Source: Cardinalis cardinalis (Eukaryota; Chordata; Aves; Passeriformes; Cardinalidae). Taken from it: a DNA stretch of 64,000 nt. The notes under the pieces were generated by a model. It did not search any database, was not told where the DNA came from, and was given only the letters and a program-made list of their open reading frames with translations. The stretch is from assembly GCA_014549065.1 (NCBI GenBank), contig JACDOX010000033.1:5352476-5416475 (forward strand), read 5' to 3'. The position numbers were made by a program, and so were the translations under genes. Below, in pieces: positions 29,501-41,500 of the stretch; within the stretch, counting starts at the first letter, position 1, and each line of letters begins with the position of its first letter.

Positions 29501-32500
29501 AAAAGGCTTATAAACAAAGCCCCTTCTATTTATCAAAGTGTCACAGCTAGTATATTAAAGAATATTCATGAATATAAGACATTTACATGAAGGCCAAAGA
29601 ATGTAATTTACACTGGAAGAAATAATATACTATTATCTCTATGCCAGCACATTAATCTAATTCTGCTTTCAGAATTTTATTTTTAGCTTAATTTGAAAAG
29701 AGCAGCCTTAAAAAGCAGATCAGTAAGGCAAAGAATACTGTACCCAGTCCCAGCTGGTTTACAAACTAGACATGATAATGTTGCAGTGCCAAGGAAAATG
29801 AAAATTGTAGGGTTAACCACCTGAAATTAAAAGTGGAAAATAAGAAAGACTTGAAAAAGTTCATCAGAAGTTTTCATTATGAAAGTTTGAATGGTACTGG
29901 ATTCTTCATCTGAACATCATGACCATGTGCTTCTTTTTTCCATTAAGTGACTCTCAANAGAAAGTAAAATTGTCATGCGTAACATTTTATTTAATTTCAT
30001 TTGAAATGTCACTGTCTGCAATAAATTAACATGTATGATCACCTGGAACTGCATTCAACAGCAGCACTCATATGAATACAACAGTCCACAAGGTGAGTAT
30101 AAAAATTGAAGCGCTTGCTTTATGTCTGATTCCTGNCTCAGACTTGACTCTACCAAACATGATCCATATAAGCAGAATGAGCATATGATGTATTCTTTAC
30201 CATAAATTATTTTCTTAGAACATACAAATAATCACAGAAAATATGCTATTGAAAGAGTTGCTAAAAGCATAAATTGAACTTCAGAGCTTTGATTCTAAAA
30301 AGCAATTCATGTTTTTAAAGTACTTCATGAGAAAAAGTGAGATATATAANGTTTAACTAAATTTTGGGTTTTTTCCTTTTCTTTTTCAAGATCAGCATTT
30401 AAGTACCTGATGCTTTCAGCCACACTAGAACATCTCCAATTAGCATATTGATTGTAAAATGATTCAGCATTTGGTTTCTTATGCTCTTTGTAAGGCTTAA
30501 TTCAGCAATACAATTTCCCAGCCCAGATCCTTGCACTCGTGTGGAGTATCTGTAATTTGATGTGAACTCTGNGTGGGTTCAGGGATCCTCTGACTGCATG
30601 CTGGCGAGGAATTGCTGCTTTCAGAGCTAAGCATAGCTGGAATTATTCACTTTACCTTTCAGCCTCTTCAAGTACACTGGAACATCACTCTTGATACTTT
30701 TGGAGTCCTCCTCCGTGGGCTCCCATACCATTCTCGGAGGATTGTTCTGTGCGAGCCAATCTGCCACTTTGCTCTCGGCTGCCATCATCACCGTCTGCAG
30801 CCCCGGCAGGTCCTGGCCGCTGCAGGAAGAAGGCTTCTTCGACTTGTGACGCTGCTCTGACGTGAACTTTGTCACATGATCCTTGATCTTTACTTTTCCT
30901 GGAGTGTTATCATCAAATTCAATGGTAAAGGAAGCGTGCCCCGAAGCTGCTGCGTGGGAGCTTTGGGTATCTTTTGTGGGAATTTCGTGAATTGCGCTCT
31001 CTGCTACCTGTGAAGCTTGCTGGCATTCTTTAGTAGGGATTTCAAAATAACTGGGTTCCCTGCAGAAAGGATAAAGTTCTTCACTTGCAGAGGCAGATTT
31101 CTCCTCAGATTGCTTGGCATCTGTGCTGCATCCTATTAGGAAAAAAAAAACCAAACAAACAGATTTCACAATACTTGGGAACTTCAGGCTCTTCAAGAAG
31201 TTTTTGAAATCCTGTAAAGGCCACTTAAGTAATTTCTGGAATAAACAGTAAGATTGTGGAGTATATTGAGCACCATAGTTCTGGAAAAATAGTTCAAGAA
31301 TTACATATAAAAAGTATTAATGAAAAGGCGATTTGAACTTCAGCTGTGAGAAATGTAAAGTGGCAAAAAGCTCACTTAAAATTTGTCAAAGTGCATGCAA
31401 AATACTTTTAAAAGATGTAAAGGTCAGATGAGTTATTTGAACATGGAAAACAGGTAAATCACAATGGCAAAGTTGTTGAGATGATCATTATCGCAATCCC
31501 AATCTGTTGGAAAAAACATCAAATCAGAGTGCTCCCAAAAGTTTTAATGATCTGCCATCTCTTGCAGTGGACAGAAAGCATAATTTTATTTGGCCAAATT
31601 CTTCAGAAAAACAATTCACACATTAATGCATGATAAACATTAATTCTGGCTTGAAAAGTTAAACACTGCTAAGCACTGGGAAGTGTTTTGGAATTCAAAG
31701 AATTTATGTTTCTACAAAAGATAAATAAAAGAATCAAGCTAAATCCTATTGTCATGTCCTCTTATTTTACTTGTTGCCATAGTATGTAGATGAACAGAAA
31801 AAGGAACAATAGCTGGAAGCATGCAGAATGTTAGCAAGCCACGCTCTGACTGGCTAAAAAAAGCAGAAAGTATAAAAAGCACAGGGTAGTAATTCCAAGT
31901 TCCACTGCATAGCCTAAATGAAGGCTGAAGCTTCCTGTGGTTGCAGCAAAGGTACCAACGTGCCTTCAAGAAAAAAAACCTTCTGATTGCATTTTATCAA
32001 GTACTAAGTCAGCCAAAATACCTGGTGCAGAGATGTGCTAAAAGAAACAGAAGCTTGAGACCTTAGCAGCAACAGCAACTTAGATTCCAGCAAAAGAATT
32101 CTGAATAGTTCCAAAGCAATTTCTCACAGAGCACATTAAGATGTTTAAGATATCATTTCAGTTGCCAANTAAAGAAATAAGACTGCATCTAATTGATTTT
32201 AGGTACTGAGAAAAGCAACCTTACATCAGATGAGGAAGTTAGTATTTGTGTATGAAACTATTATGCAATAAGATAGCAATAGAAGCATTTATACTGAAGC
32301 CAGGAATTTAAAGCAGTAAAGGATACAGGATGGAATAATGCACCTGTGCTGCTCCTCACTAGCACGTTTCTTGTGAGGATTTATGAAGAGGTTAAAAATT
32401 ATTNAAAAAAGGCAGTGTGACACAGAGAAATAAACTAAGGGAAAGAATAATACATGGAAAAGCAAAACAAAAAGGTGTTATTGAATGAAAACATGTTATT

Positions 32501-35500
32501 TCCATGTTTGGATATCCANTGGATAAAAGTACTCCAATGCAGGTAACAAAGCAGTTAAAAAAATTTTTTTCCACCCCAGTAGCTGTTACAAACACAAAAC
32601 ATGTTCACAATTCATATAGATTTTTCTATTGTGCTGTTGGATTCCAAGAATCCCCAAGCTAATGCTTTTCATTGCATTTTCAGCTACCTTATGTTTTCAG
32701 GTACTACAACAGCACCTCACTTCTCCCTTCCCTGGGAAACAAAATGCCTTTTTAATACCATTCCTGAAAACAGCAGACACACAACACAGAATGAATCTGT
32801 TTTACTGATGCAAAGGTTATTAAAAATCATCTCTATTTATACAGAAAATGTACAGAAATAAAGAAAAATCACACTTTGCAGGTCCTAGACTTTAGGTAAA
32901 CTACCATCACTCTCCATTTGTTTCGTGCAGCTAACATGCTGGAAAGGATCAAGCTCTGGCAGGATCAAATCTAGAGCTTGGATCCTTACAATATGAAACA
33001 TGGTCACCAAAAAGGAGAGAGATTCACCCCACAGACAATTCACAGACAACTTTTTTCCCCCATGTGGTTCTGCTCAGAACTTCAACAACATCATGCAATT
33101 CTTGTAGCCAATAATTAAGCCAGATATAGTGTTCAACACTCGTTCAAAGAAGATAACTGGCTAATACTCTGTTTTGAGAAACATTTCGAATTTTGGGCAA
33201 GGCAGGAGCATTCTGCTGGTCACACAAGACACAGTATTTTTCAGCAATTATAAAATACCTGGTTTATAACCATCTTTTGAAAATAGTAAGACAGTTGGCA
33301 AATTGCATGAGATGTACAGCTATGAGAGGATCTCTCACACTGGTTTGTCAGAATTNATGAAGGACTTAATAAAAAAATATGTGCAACTTGTCTGCACCAA
33401 ACTTCACATTTCAAATGAACTGTTCATACTATAATAATATGCACAGTATTTGATTCCAGTATTTTTGATTAAACAGATGCTAGTATATAGTTTGAATCTA
33501 AATTAAGACAGTTTAATCAAAATTAATAGAGATCCTGATCTGAACCACCCTTCAATATTTTTCCTGCAGATTCGAAATGCAAGTCCTTNCAGCTTTCTAA
33601 ATATTACAAAGAGTGATCTATAAAACAGCCTTACCTTTGAAATCCTACTATAAAAAGTCATCTGCCAAGATGAAGGAAATTATATATCAGACTAAATACA
33701 CCTTTAAGAGAAAACCTTCAAGCAAATACTGAAGATAGTGGTTGTCACTGCTCTATAATTTTTAAACCAAAGCAAGCATAGTATATGTATAGCAAGAAAG
33801 GCAATTGCAAGTGAGTTTTGGGAAACTGAAGAGATGGGTAGGTTGTGAATGTCAATCTCTTCAGGGACTGAAGGGACTTCAATACTGGCAAGACTAAAAG
33901 GAAAGGGGCAGAAAAAGCAGCAGGATTATCTGTAAAAAGGGAGCTCTCAGTCTTCAAAGACCCTGAGTGACAAAAGACAACTGAGCAACTNTTTTTAAAA
34001 GGCAAGCAAGGAAGCAATAATTGGTGGCTGCCACCCAGGTGTACTGATACTATTATTGAAACAAGTCCAGGAGAGGCTAGGAGGGAAACTATGGAACATT
34101 TGGGAAACCACAGGCTTAACTAAAGGGAGATTCAGAGAGATCCTTTACTAGGGTTCATGTCTTGTGAGGAATGACTGGGGGCATTGGGTTTGCTTAGTCT
34201 GGAAGAGAGGAAGCTCAGGTGGGATCTCATCACTCTCCACAACCACCTGAAAGGAGCCCGTAGTCAGGTGGGGCTGGTTTCTTCTACAGTGCCTGCAGTG
34301 AGAGGACCAGAGGAAATGGCCTTAAAATGAGACAAGGGAGATTCAGATTAGACACTCAAAAAACTTTTTTTCACTGTCATGGTGGTCAGGCATTGGAATA
34401 CATTGCCCAGGGATATGGTGGAGTCACTATCCCTGGAAGCATGCAAGAGGCATCTGATGTGGCACTGGGTGATGGTTTAGGGGTGACAGTGCTGGGTGGA
34501 TGGTTCAACTGGATGATCTTGAAGGTATCTTCCAACCTCAGTGATTTCTATTCTATTCTATTCTATTCTATTCTATTCTATTCTATTCTATTCTATTCTA
34601 TTCTATTCTATTCTATTCTATTCTATTCTGTTCCATTCCATTCCATTCCATTCCATTCCAATATGACCATCAGAAATGCAAAATTCACTCTGTGACACTA
34701 GCAGAATCAACTACACTTTCTAGGACTTTCTGGGTTTAAGTCTTATTTCTCAAGTTACACACACAAGTAGTTAGAATTTTAATATTTTACCTGCTACCTG
34801 GACAAAAAAATCATAGGTGTAGGTGCTATTCAAATGTACAAAAAACTGCCTCTGTATATTAATATATCATCATCTGCAATGACAGGAAATCTCAAAAAAT
34901 ATTTTGCACAATCTTCAGATTTTTAGTAATTCTCTTTTCCTTCTGCCTTAAAATACAATTTTAAGAATTAACCTTGCAAAAGAAAGTTATCTGGAATTTA
35001 CAAAGTACTTCCTGTAAAATAAATTCNGTAAACTTGAACCAATATATTTATTTGCAGTAGGTATAAGGAATAGCCAAGATATCATATTTCCAAAACACCT
35101 CAAAATATTTTTAATGTTAGCTTTATNTTTGGCACTGTGTAATGGTATGTGTAATAAAAGAAGTTGAATTTAGTGTTTTCAAATACTTAATAGAATTTCT
35201 TTTTTTCCTTCCTCTTTCTCTTCATATTCCTACTTTTTATCTCCCACTTACATTTTCGTTTTTTGGGAGTTTTTTGCTTTGCAGCTGANGTAAACTTTTC
35301 ATTTTTTATTTAGAGACAAGATTTCAATAAATACATATCATTCACCTAGTACTGAATATGAAGATTTTTGTCTTTTAATGCTTTCATAACCAGTCTTACA
35401 AAAAAAATATCAGAATAGCTCTTTCAAAATAGAAANATAAGCACTGTATATAGACCCCCATCTCTCATAATAAATCATTTAACTACCTGCTTTAAAGGAG

Positions 35501-38500
35501 TTTAAGTGAAAAAAAGGACAAAACTAATCTTACTTAATATATTGCTATGATGGGTCTTTGGAGTTCTGTAAGCTCTCTGTGACATACTGTGCACATTTGC
35601 TGCTAGAGCTTTACAAAGCAAGNCTTATATGCAGCACTTGCACATATTTAATGACAAAACTCACCAAAATTCTAGAACAAACTTCCAGGAACTTAACTGC
35701 TAATACTGGTGGTTAAGCATCTAAGGTTGCAATGTGTGTAAGCTCCTTCACACACTGACTACACTGGAATTTCTCAAATAATTGTCAGCCTCCTTTGCCT
35801 GAAAATGACACTGTTTCTTAAGCACAAGGAATGTTTAATCTGTCATATTCTTATCCAATGCTGGAATTAAAGTTCATGCCAAGTGGAAAGAATTACTTCA
35901 GATTCCTGAAGTCTTCTTAAAAACTTATTTCTCTCTTTTCTTAGATTTCTGGTAAAGGCATTACTGACATAAAATTCTACAACTACAAGTAAGATCAGCA
36001 GAGAATGCAGTTTTCATTATCCCAGGAAGTGAGAGTGTAACATATGGCAGTAATAATAATTACACACCCAATAAACCTGCCAATAACATGGACATTTAAC
36101 AGCTGCAGCATAAAGTCGTGCCAGAGGTGTACACACAACTGCTCATTTTAATACAGACTAGTAGATCTATGGATCATTGCATTNGAGCATTACATATGTC
36201 TGAAAAATGTAGAAAGGATTTTTCTTTTCAAAGTTTTCCAGGCTATGCTGTTCTGTTTCTAAATTACTTTCACTAGTGAATTTCTGTTGTGATAGAAATA
36301 CAGGAACATTGAAATAATCTTATTAACTTGAGACTGTAAAGATTAATTGTGTATAGTTGGCTTAACAGAATCTCCCACTTCAATCTCCTCATTAAACCTT
36401 ACCCCATCTCTTAGAACTCAAGTCTTCTTTTCTATTAAAAAAATAATCATGTAATAAATCATTAAAGCATGACACAGATTTCTAATAGGATTACTTTGTT
36501 AAAATGTTATCTGACTTATCGAATTGGTTTAAGAATTCACCTGTAATGTACTTACTTTCAGGCAGTTTATATTAAAAAGCGTGTCCCAGATCAGTGTTTT
36601 AAACATTTAATACAATTTAACCCATGAAAGAATAATTAGCTGCACCAATCTTGAATATTTTTTAATAGTTTGCTTATATTTTAAAAATATCCAAGCATGA
36701 AAATTTTCTGAAGTTTCCAATTTTCTTTCATACAAGCATCTCTTTATATTGATTTCCTAAAATTACATTCATCTATATTATAAAACCTAAATGTTTGAAG
36801 AAAATACATAATAAGTTGTTGAAAAGAAGTTCAACTTTTCATAGAACATAACTGTAGGCCAAAGCAGCCCAAAAATCTTATGCTTTTATAATTGCATGAA
36901 AACATTCAGAATGTTTTTTGCACACCTCTACACAGACACAGTGTTCTGAGACTGCAAAAGTGCCCATAGAAGCAAATGCCAACTTTTATATGGTTTGTCT
37001 TCTCAGACTGTCTGCCAACACTACTAAAAATCATCTACAACAGTCAAAAGCCAGACCAGCAGAACATACAATTCATGTCTGCTTAGAGATTAGGTGATCA
37101 NGGTAAATAAATCATTTGTGTATACACAGGATTTTAATTCTACATCCTCAAAAATTAAATGGTTCTGCAAAAATGTCAGGTTTTGGATTTTTCTCTGCAG
37201 CGCCTTCCTTTCACATAGGCTTTCATTTAGTATGTACTTTTTCAAACTGAATTCCATTCCTGCAGAATTATGAGTCTTTAAGTTTGAGGAAATAAAATCT
37301 ATTCTTACACTCCTGTTAGATCAATACTATTCATAGGACATACATTCATGGCTAAACAAAAGCAACAACACAAATAAAAGGGATTTCTAATTTTTTTTTT
37401 TCAAAAGGACAAAATGTTGTATTTGCCAAGAAGACTTTGGGCCCAAATTTAGTTTTTGTATTGTATACATATGGAAAACAAACAAACAAATTTAAATAAT
37501 TTAGAAAAATATTAATCTATTTTCTCTATTCATCATTTACTTTNTGATGACTTCACTAAGCAAATCATGTCAAAAATATCCCCATCACTGAAGTTCAGTC
37601 CGGAACAAACTTATTTTCNTCTACTACTGAAACAGATGGCATCTCAATGATTAGTTTAAATGAAAGTTGGAATCTTATTTTTCTTGGAGCTCAGGAACTA
37701 AGATAGAAGCACTAATCACTTGCTGAAAAATCTCTTGATAAAATGAATACAAGAGCATGTAAACCATTTGATGCAATTTGATGCTTCTGAAAAANCAATC
37801 TAAAATTATAAAAAATAAGAACAGACACATTACACTAAATAGAAACTGACATCTTGTGTCACCTNGTTAATGGCATGGCATTGCATCAAAACCACAGACT
37901 TCAGCATATCACTTTTCAATAATCCTATATTTAATGAGGGANAACTAATTTAAATATTTTTATCTGGTTTCTTTATAATAGTCCAAATCTTAACAGACTT
38001 ACTCTACTGCCTGAATAATGACAACTTTAGAATAATATCAAAGAGGTCATTAAAAAGGCCATGGTAAAAAGTTCATTTCAAAGATCTTGTCTTCACTACA
38101 CTGAAGTGTTCATTTAGTTTGATTTACACATTTTNATGCTTCAATCCAGCTCCTGCAAAATACGATTCATGCTAACCAAGGAAAGTATTATGACAGCAAA
38201 AGAGAAATTCTGACCTCCATTGAAGTACTTAAAAAAACTGCAAACTTAAAACTGTTGGACCTTAAATGAGTGTCTAAAGTGCTAAATAAACATGGCTGAA
38301 TTTTGTCCTAACTTGACTAAGTTTTAAGTTACTGTCTTTATAGGAATAGCAGTCACTTTATTTATATTCCTGACGATAGATATAAAAGACTAATTTTAGG
38401 CACTGAGATTGAAGTTCTGGCAATACATACTGTGTCTAGACAAGCTAACTAATTAAAAGGTCTGTATTACAGGGGAATAAACATTACCACGTTAACTTTA

Positions 38501-41500
38501 GACTACACAAATCTTTACTTCAAGAACTATGACATGCAATTCTCACTAATACAGAATTATTGAATTACAGAATAGATTGCTTCTCTAGTACAGATAACCT
38601 TATATAGCTAAAAGGCAGACACAAATGTAAAAAACCACAATTTATTTCCAGAAATTATTTCCAAAAAATACTCCTATGTATATAAAATGACAGATATGGA
38701 TTAAACTGGAAAAAAACCACACTGATTCAGGTAACATTATTTAGTATATTTACTGATACAAAATTGTGTTATATACTAGAAAATTGACACATTATATGTG
38801 AAACTGATCTCTGTAAATGCACAGTTTCTCACAAAAATATATTCTTCAACTACCTTACCTTTTAATAGGCTTTCATCTATGCAAACTGTGAAACTTCCAA
38901 ACATCTGTTTAGCTCCCTATTTAAGAATATATGCAGTTCAGTAAAGGTGAAAAAAACCAATAACTAAGACAACACACTTACCTGAAGCCCCTGTCTCAGG
39001 CATTTTTTCTTCATGCTTGCTATCTGGCTTACAACCACCTTTTTCATCAGCTTCATCTTCACCCCACCAGGCTGGCTGTCCATACAGAGGTGTCCCACGA
39101 GGCATGGCAGAAATATCTATAAAGTCAGCCCAAAGCACAGGAAATAACTTTTCTGTTTAGCTGTGATATTTAGGTTAAAATCACATGAAGAGAAAGTAAT
39201 TTGCTTGGATCATTTCTCCTGGAAGCTGAAGTGAAATGGTTGCATGCATTTGCCTAAATACAAAACAAACTTGGAGGCCAGACAACTGATCTGGGTTCTA
39301 AATATAAAAGCTTACTAATGACCTGATAAAACTTCTGGCACAAATGTTTATGCAAAGGCAGCCACCATCTCTAATTGTTACCCTGATATATCTGTAAATA
39401 TTATTTCTTCTCTCAGTTTGAAGTCATCAAGACAGCAGAACATTCCTAGAAGCTGTTTGCTGCTCTTTCTGTGAGAAGATTCTCATTCGTACCCACATTG
39501 ACCTTTCNATGAAATTTGAACTCACTGCATGAAAAACTGATCAAATTTTGCAATGCTGCCAAGGTTCCAAATTGCTGACAGCTTCTNCAGAGTGCTGAAA
39601 GTTACCTTGTGTGTAAAACATTACTGAGCACAATCAATTTTACAGGTTGGGTTTTTTTTAAAGGCATCAGTTAAATTATAGTACAACTAAAAGTGCTATA
39701 ACACATGGTTAAATATATTTNAATACAAAAATTAAGTAAGNAAAAAACCACTGATATAACTGAGATTTCTAACCTGATGATAAACTGGCTTGGTTAGGTT
39801 TGATCTGATCTTTTGGACAAATACTTCATCCTACAGAGATTTAGCTATTCTAGTGTCATACAGATGTTCTGAATGTATTTTAAAGAGTCTGTATATAATA
39901 AAACATCATATGTTNAAATCTACCTTAGGCGCTTGTCTGTCACTTTTCTGATTAGGAATATCAACACTTTTTTCAGTATTTTATACACTTGCATTCCAAA
40001 AATGATTTCATAGCCATGCCAAATGTTTCAACATGGTTTCAAGACATTAAGCACTTCCTTTTTACACAGCATGATGCCTTAGTCAATTTTTTTTTTTTTA
40101 AACTTGATGGTTACATAGAGAATTCGTGGATGTCCAATCCCTGAAGTGTTCCAGGACACGTTGGATGAGGCTTTGAGCAACCTGGTCTGGTGAAAGGTGT
40201 CCCTGGCCATGGCCTGGTAACCTAAGTGATATTCAAGCTCTCTTTCAACCCAAACCATCCCATAATTCTATTCCTGTGCACTGAATTAGCAATAATGAGC
40301 AGATGTGCATTTATATAGCAACAGTGACAGAATCAATCCCCAAAAAGCTTCAGAGAGTTGCACTCAAATANAAATACCTATCCTTGACTGTAAGTTTTGG
40401 AAGAGTGAAAACAAAAACAGAAGGTGAGGATAAACCCCCCCCACTGCGCTACTTTATATACCCTTAGCAAGATGCTGGATTAGACAGCAAAACAAACAGG
40501 TTAGTTAAGCATACCAGGGAAGAGAATTCTTTGAAGTGAGTCTCCTGGAAGAAGAGATGAAACCTAAACAAAACTGTTGAGCATTGATCAGGTTGGAAAT
40601 CAGACCTAGACAGTTCCATATTAAGGAAACAACAATACTTGATCCCTTTCTCATTCTTTTGGTTATATCCACTACACTTCAGCCAGCCTCATGCTGAAGT
40701 TCATCAGAGAATCAGAGAATGGCTTGGGCTGGAAGGGACCTGCTATGGGCAGGAACATCTTTTCCCAGATCAGTTTGCTCAAAGCTTTGAATACCTCCAG
40801 GGATGGGACATCCACAAACTCTCTGGACAAGCTGTTCACAGTAAAAAATTTCTCCCTAACATCTAATCAAAATCTGTCCTCTCAGTTTAAAACCATTGCA
40901 CCTAGTCTTTTATCACTACCTGCCTGTGTAAAATACACTCTCCCTCTTTTTTTACCAGCTCCCTTTAGGTACTGNAAGGCTGCTATGAGGTCTCCCTGGA
41001 GCCTTTTCCTCTCTAGGCTGAACAACTCCATCTTGCAGCCTGTTTGCTCCAATCCTCTGCTCATCTTTTTAGCTCTCCTCTGGCCTCACTCCAACAGGTC
41101 TAAACCCTTCCCATACTGGGGGCGGCACAACTCACACAAAGTTAAGACAATCACAGCAGAGCCACCATGACACATTAAATAAATGTGTCATGAATGATGA
41201 CACATTTATTGTATATGTATTTATATACACATATGAATGATGGTGTAGAAACAAGCCTGAAACAACAGTATTACAAATCTTTAAACCACAATAGAACACT
41301 GAGGTTATATCTTGACACATNAAACAAAGAATGCTAGGAACTGCAAAACAAACAAACAGAACTCCTGCCCATTTAAAAAGGGAAAAAACCCCAAACCAAC
41401 CAAAAGAAAATTAGTGCACTTGGTAATGGTAAAAANTACAAACTTTTTACCATTTCTGAACAAATACTATCACTTAAACTGCAAAAAAAATAGAAATTTT

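Larger units (their letters stand above)
31133..38981 (-). other. CEP170 intron 6-7
   Basis: 7.8 kb. It holds the CR1 copy with its pentanucleotide array (34150-34660). The rest is AT-rich and unassigned. Confidence 0.85.

Noticed and set aside
34327..34695. 122-residue ORF with a repeated Ser-Ile-Leu-Phe-Tyr run
   Set aside because: It is translation of a CR1 3' UTR and the pentanucleotide microsatellite; five-base units always give a periodic peptide.
40691..41170. 159-residue plus-strand ORF
   Set aside because: It lies on the antisense strand of a CR1 3' fragment and has no protein-family features.
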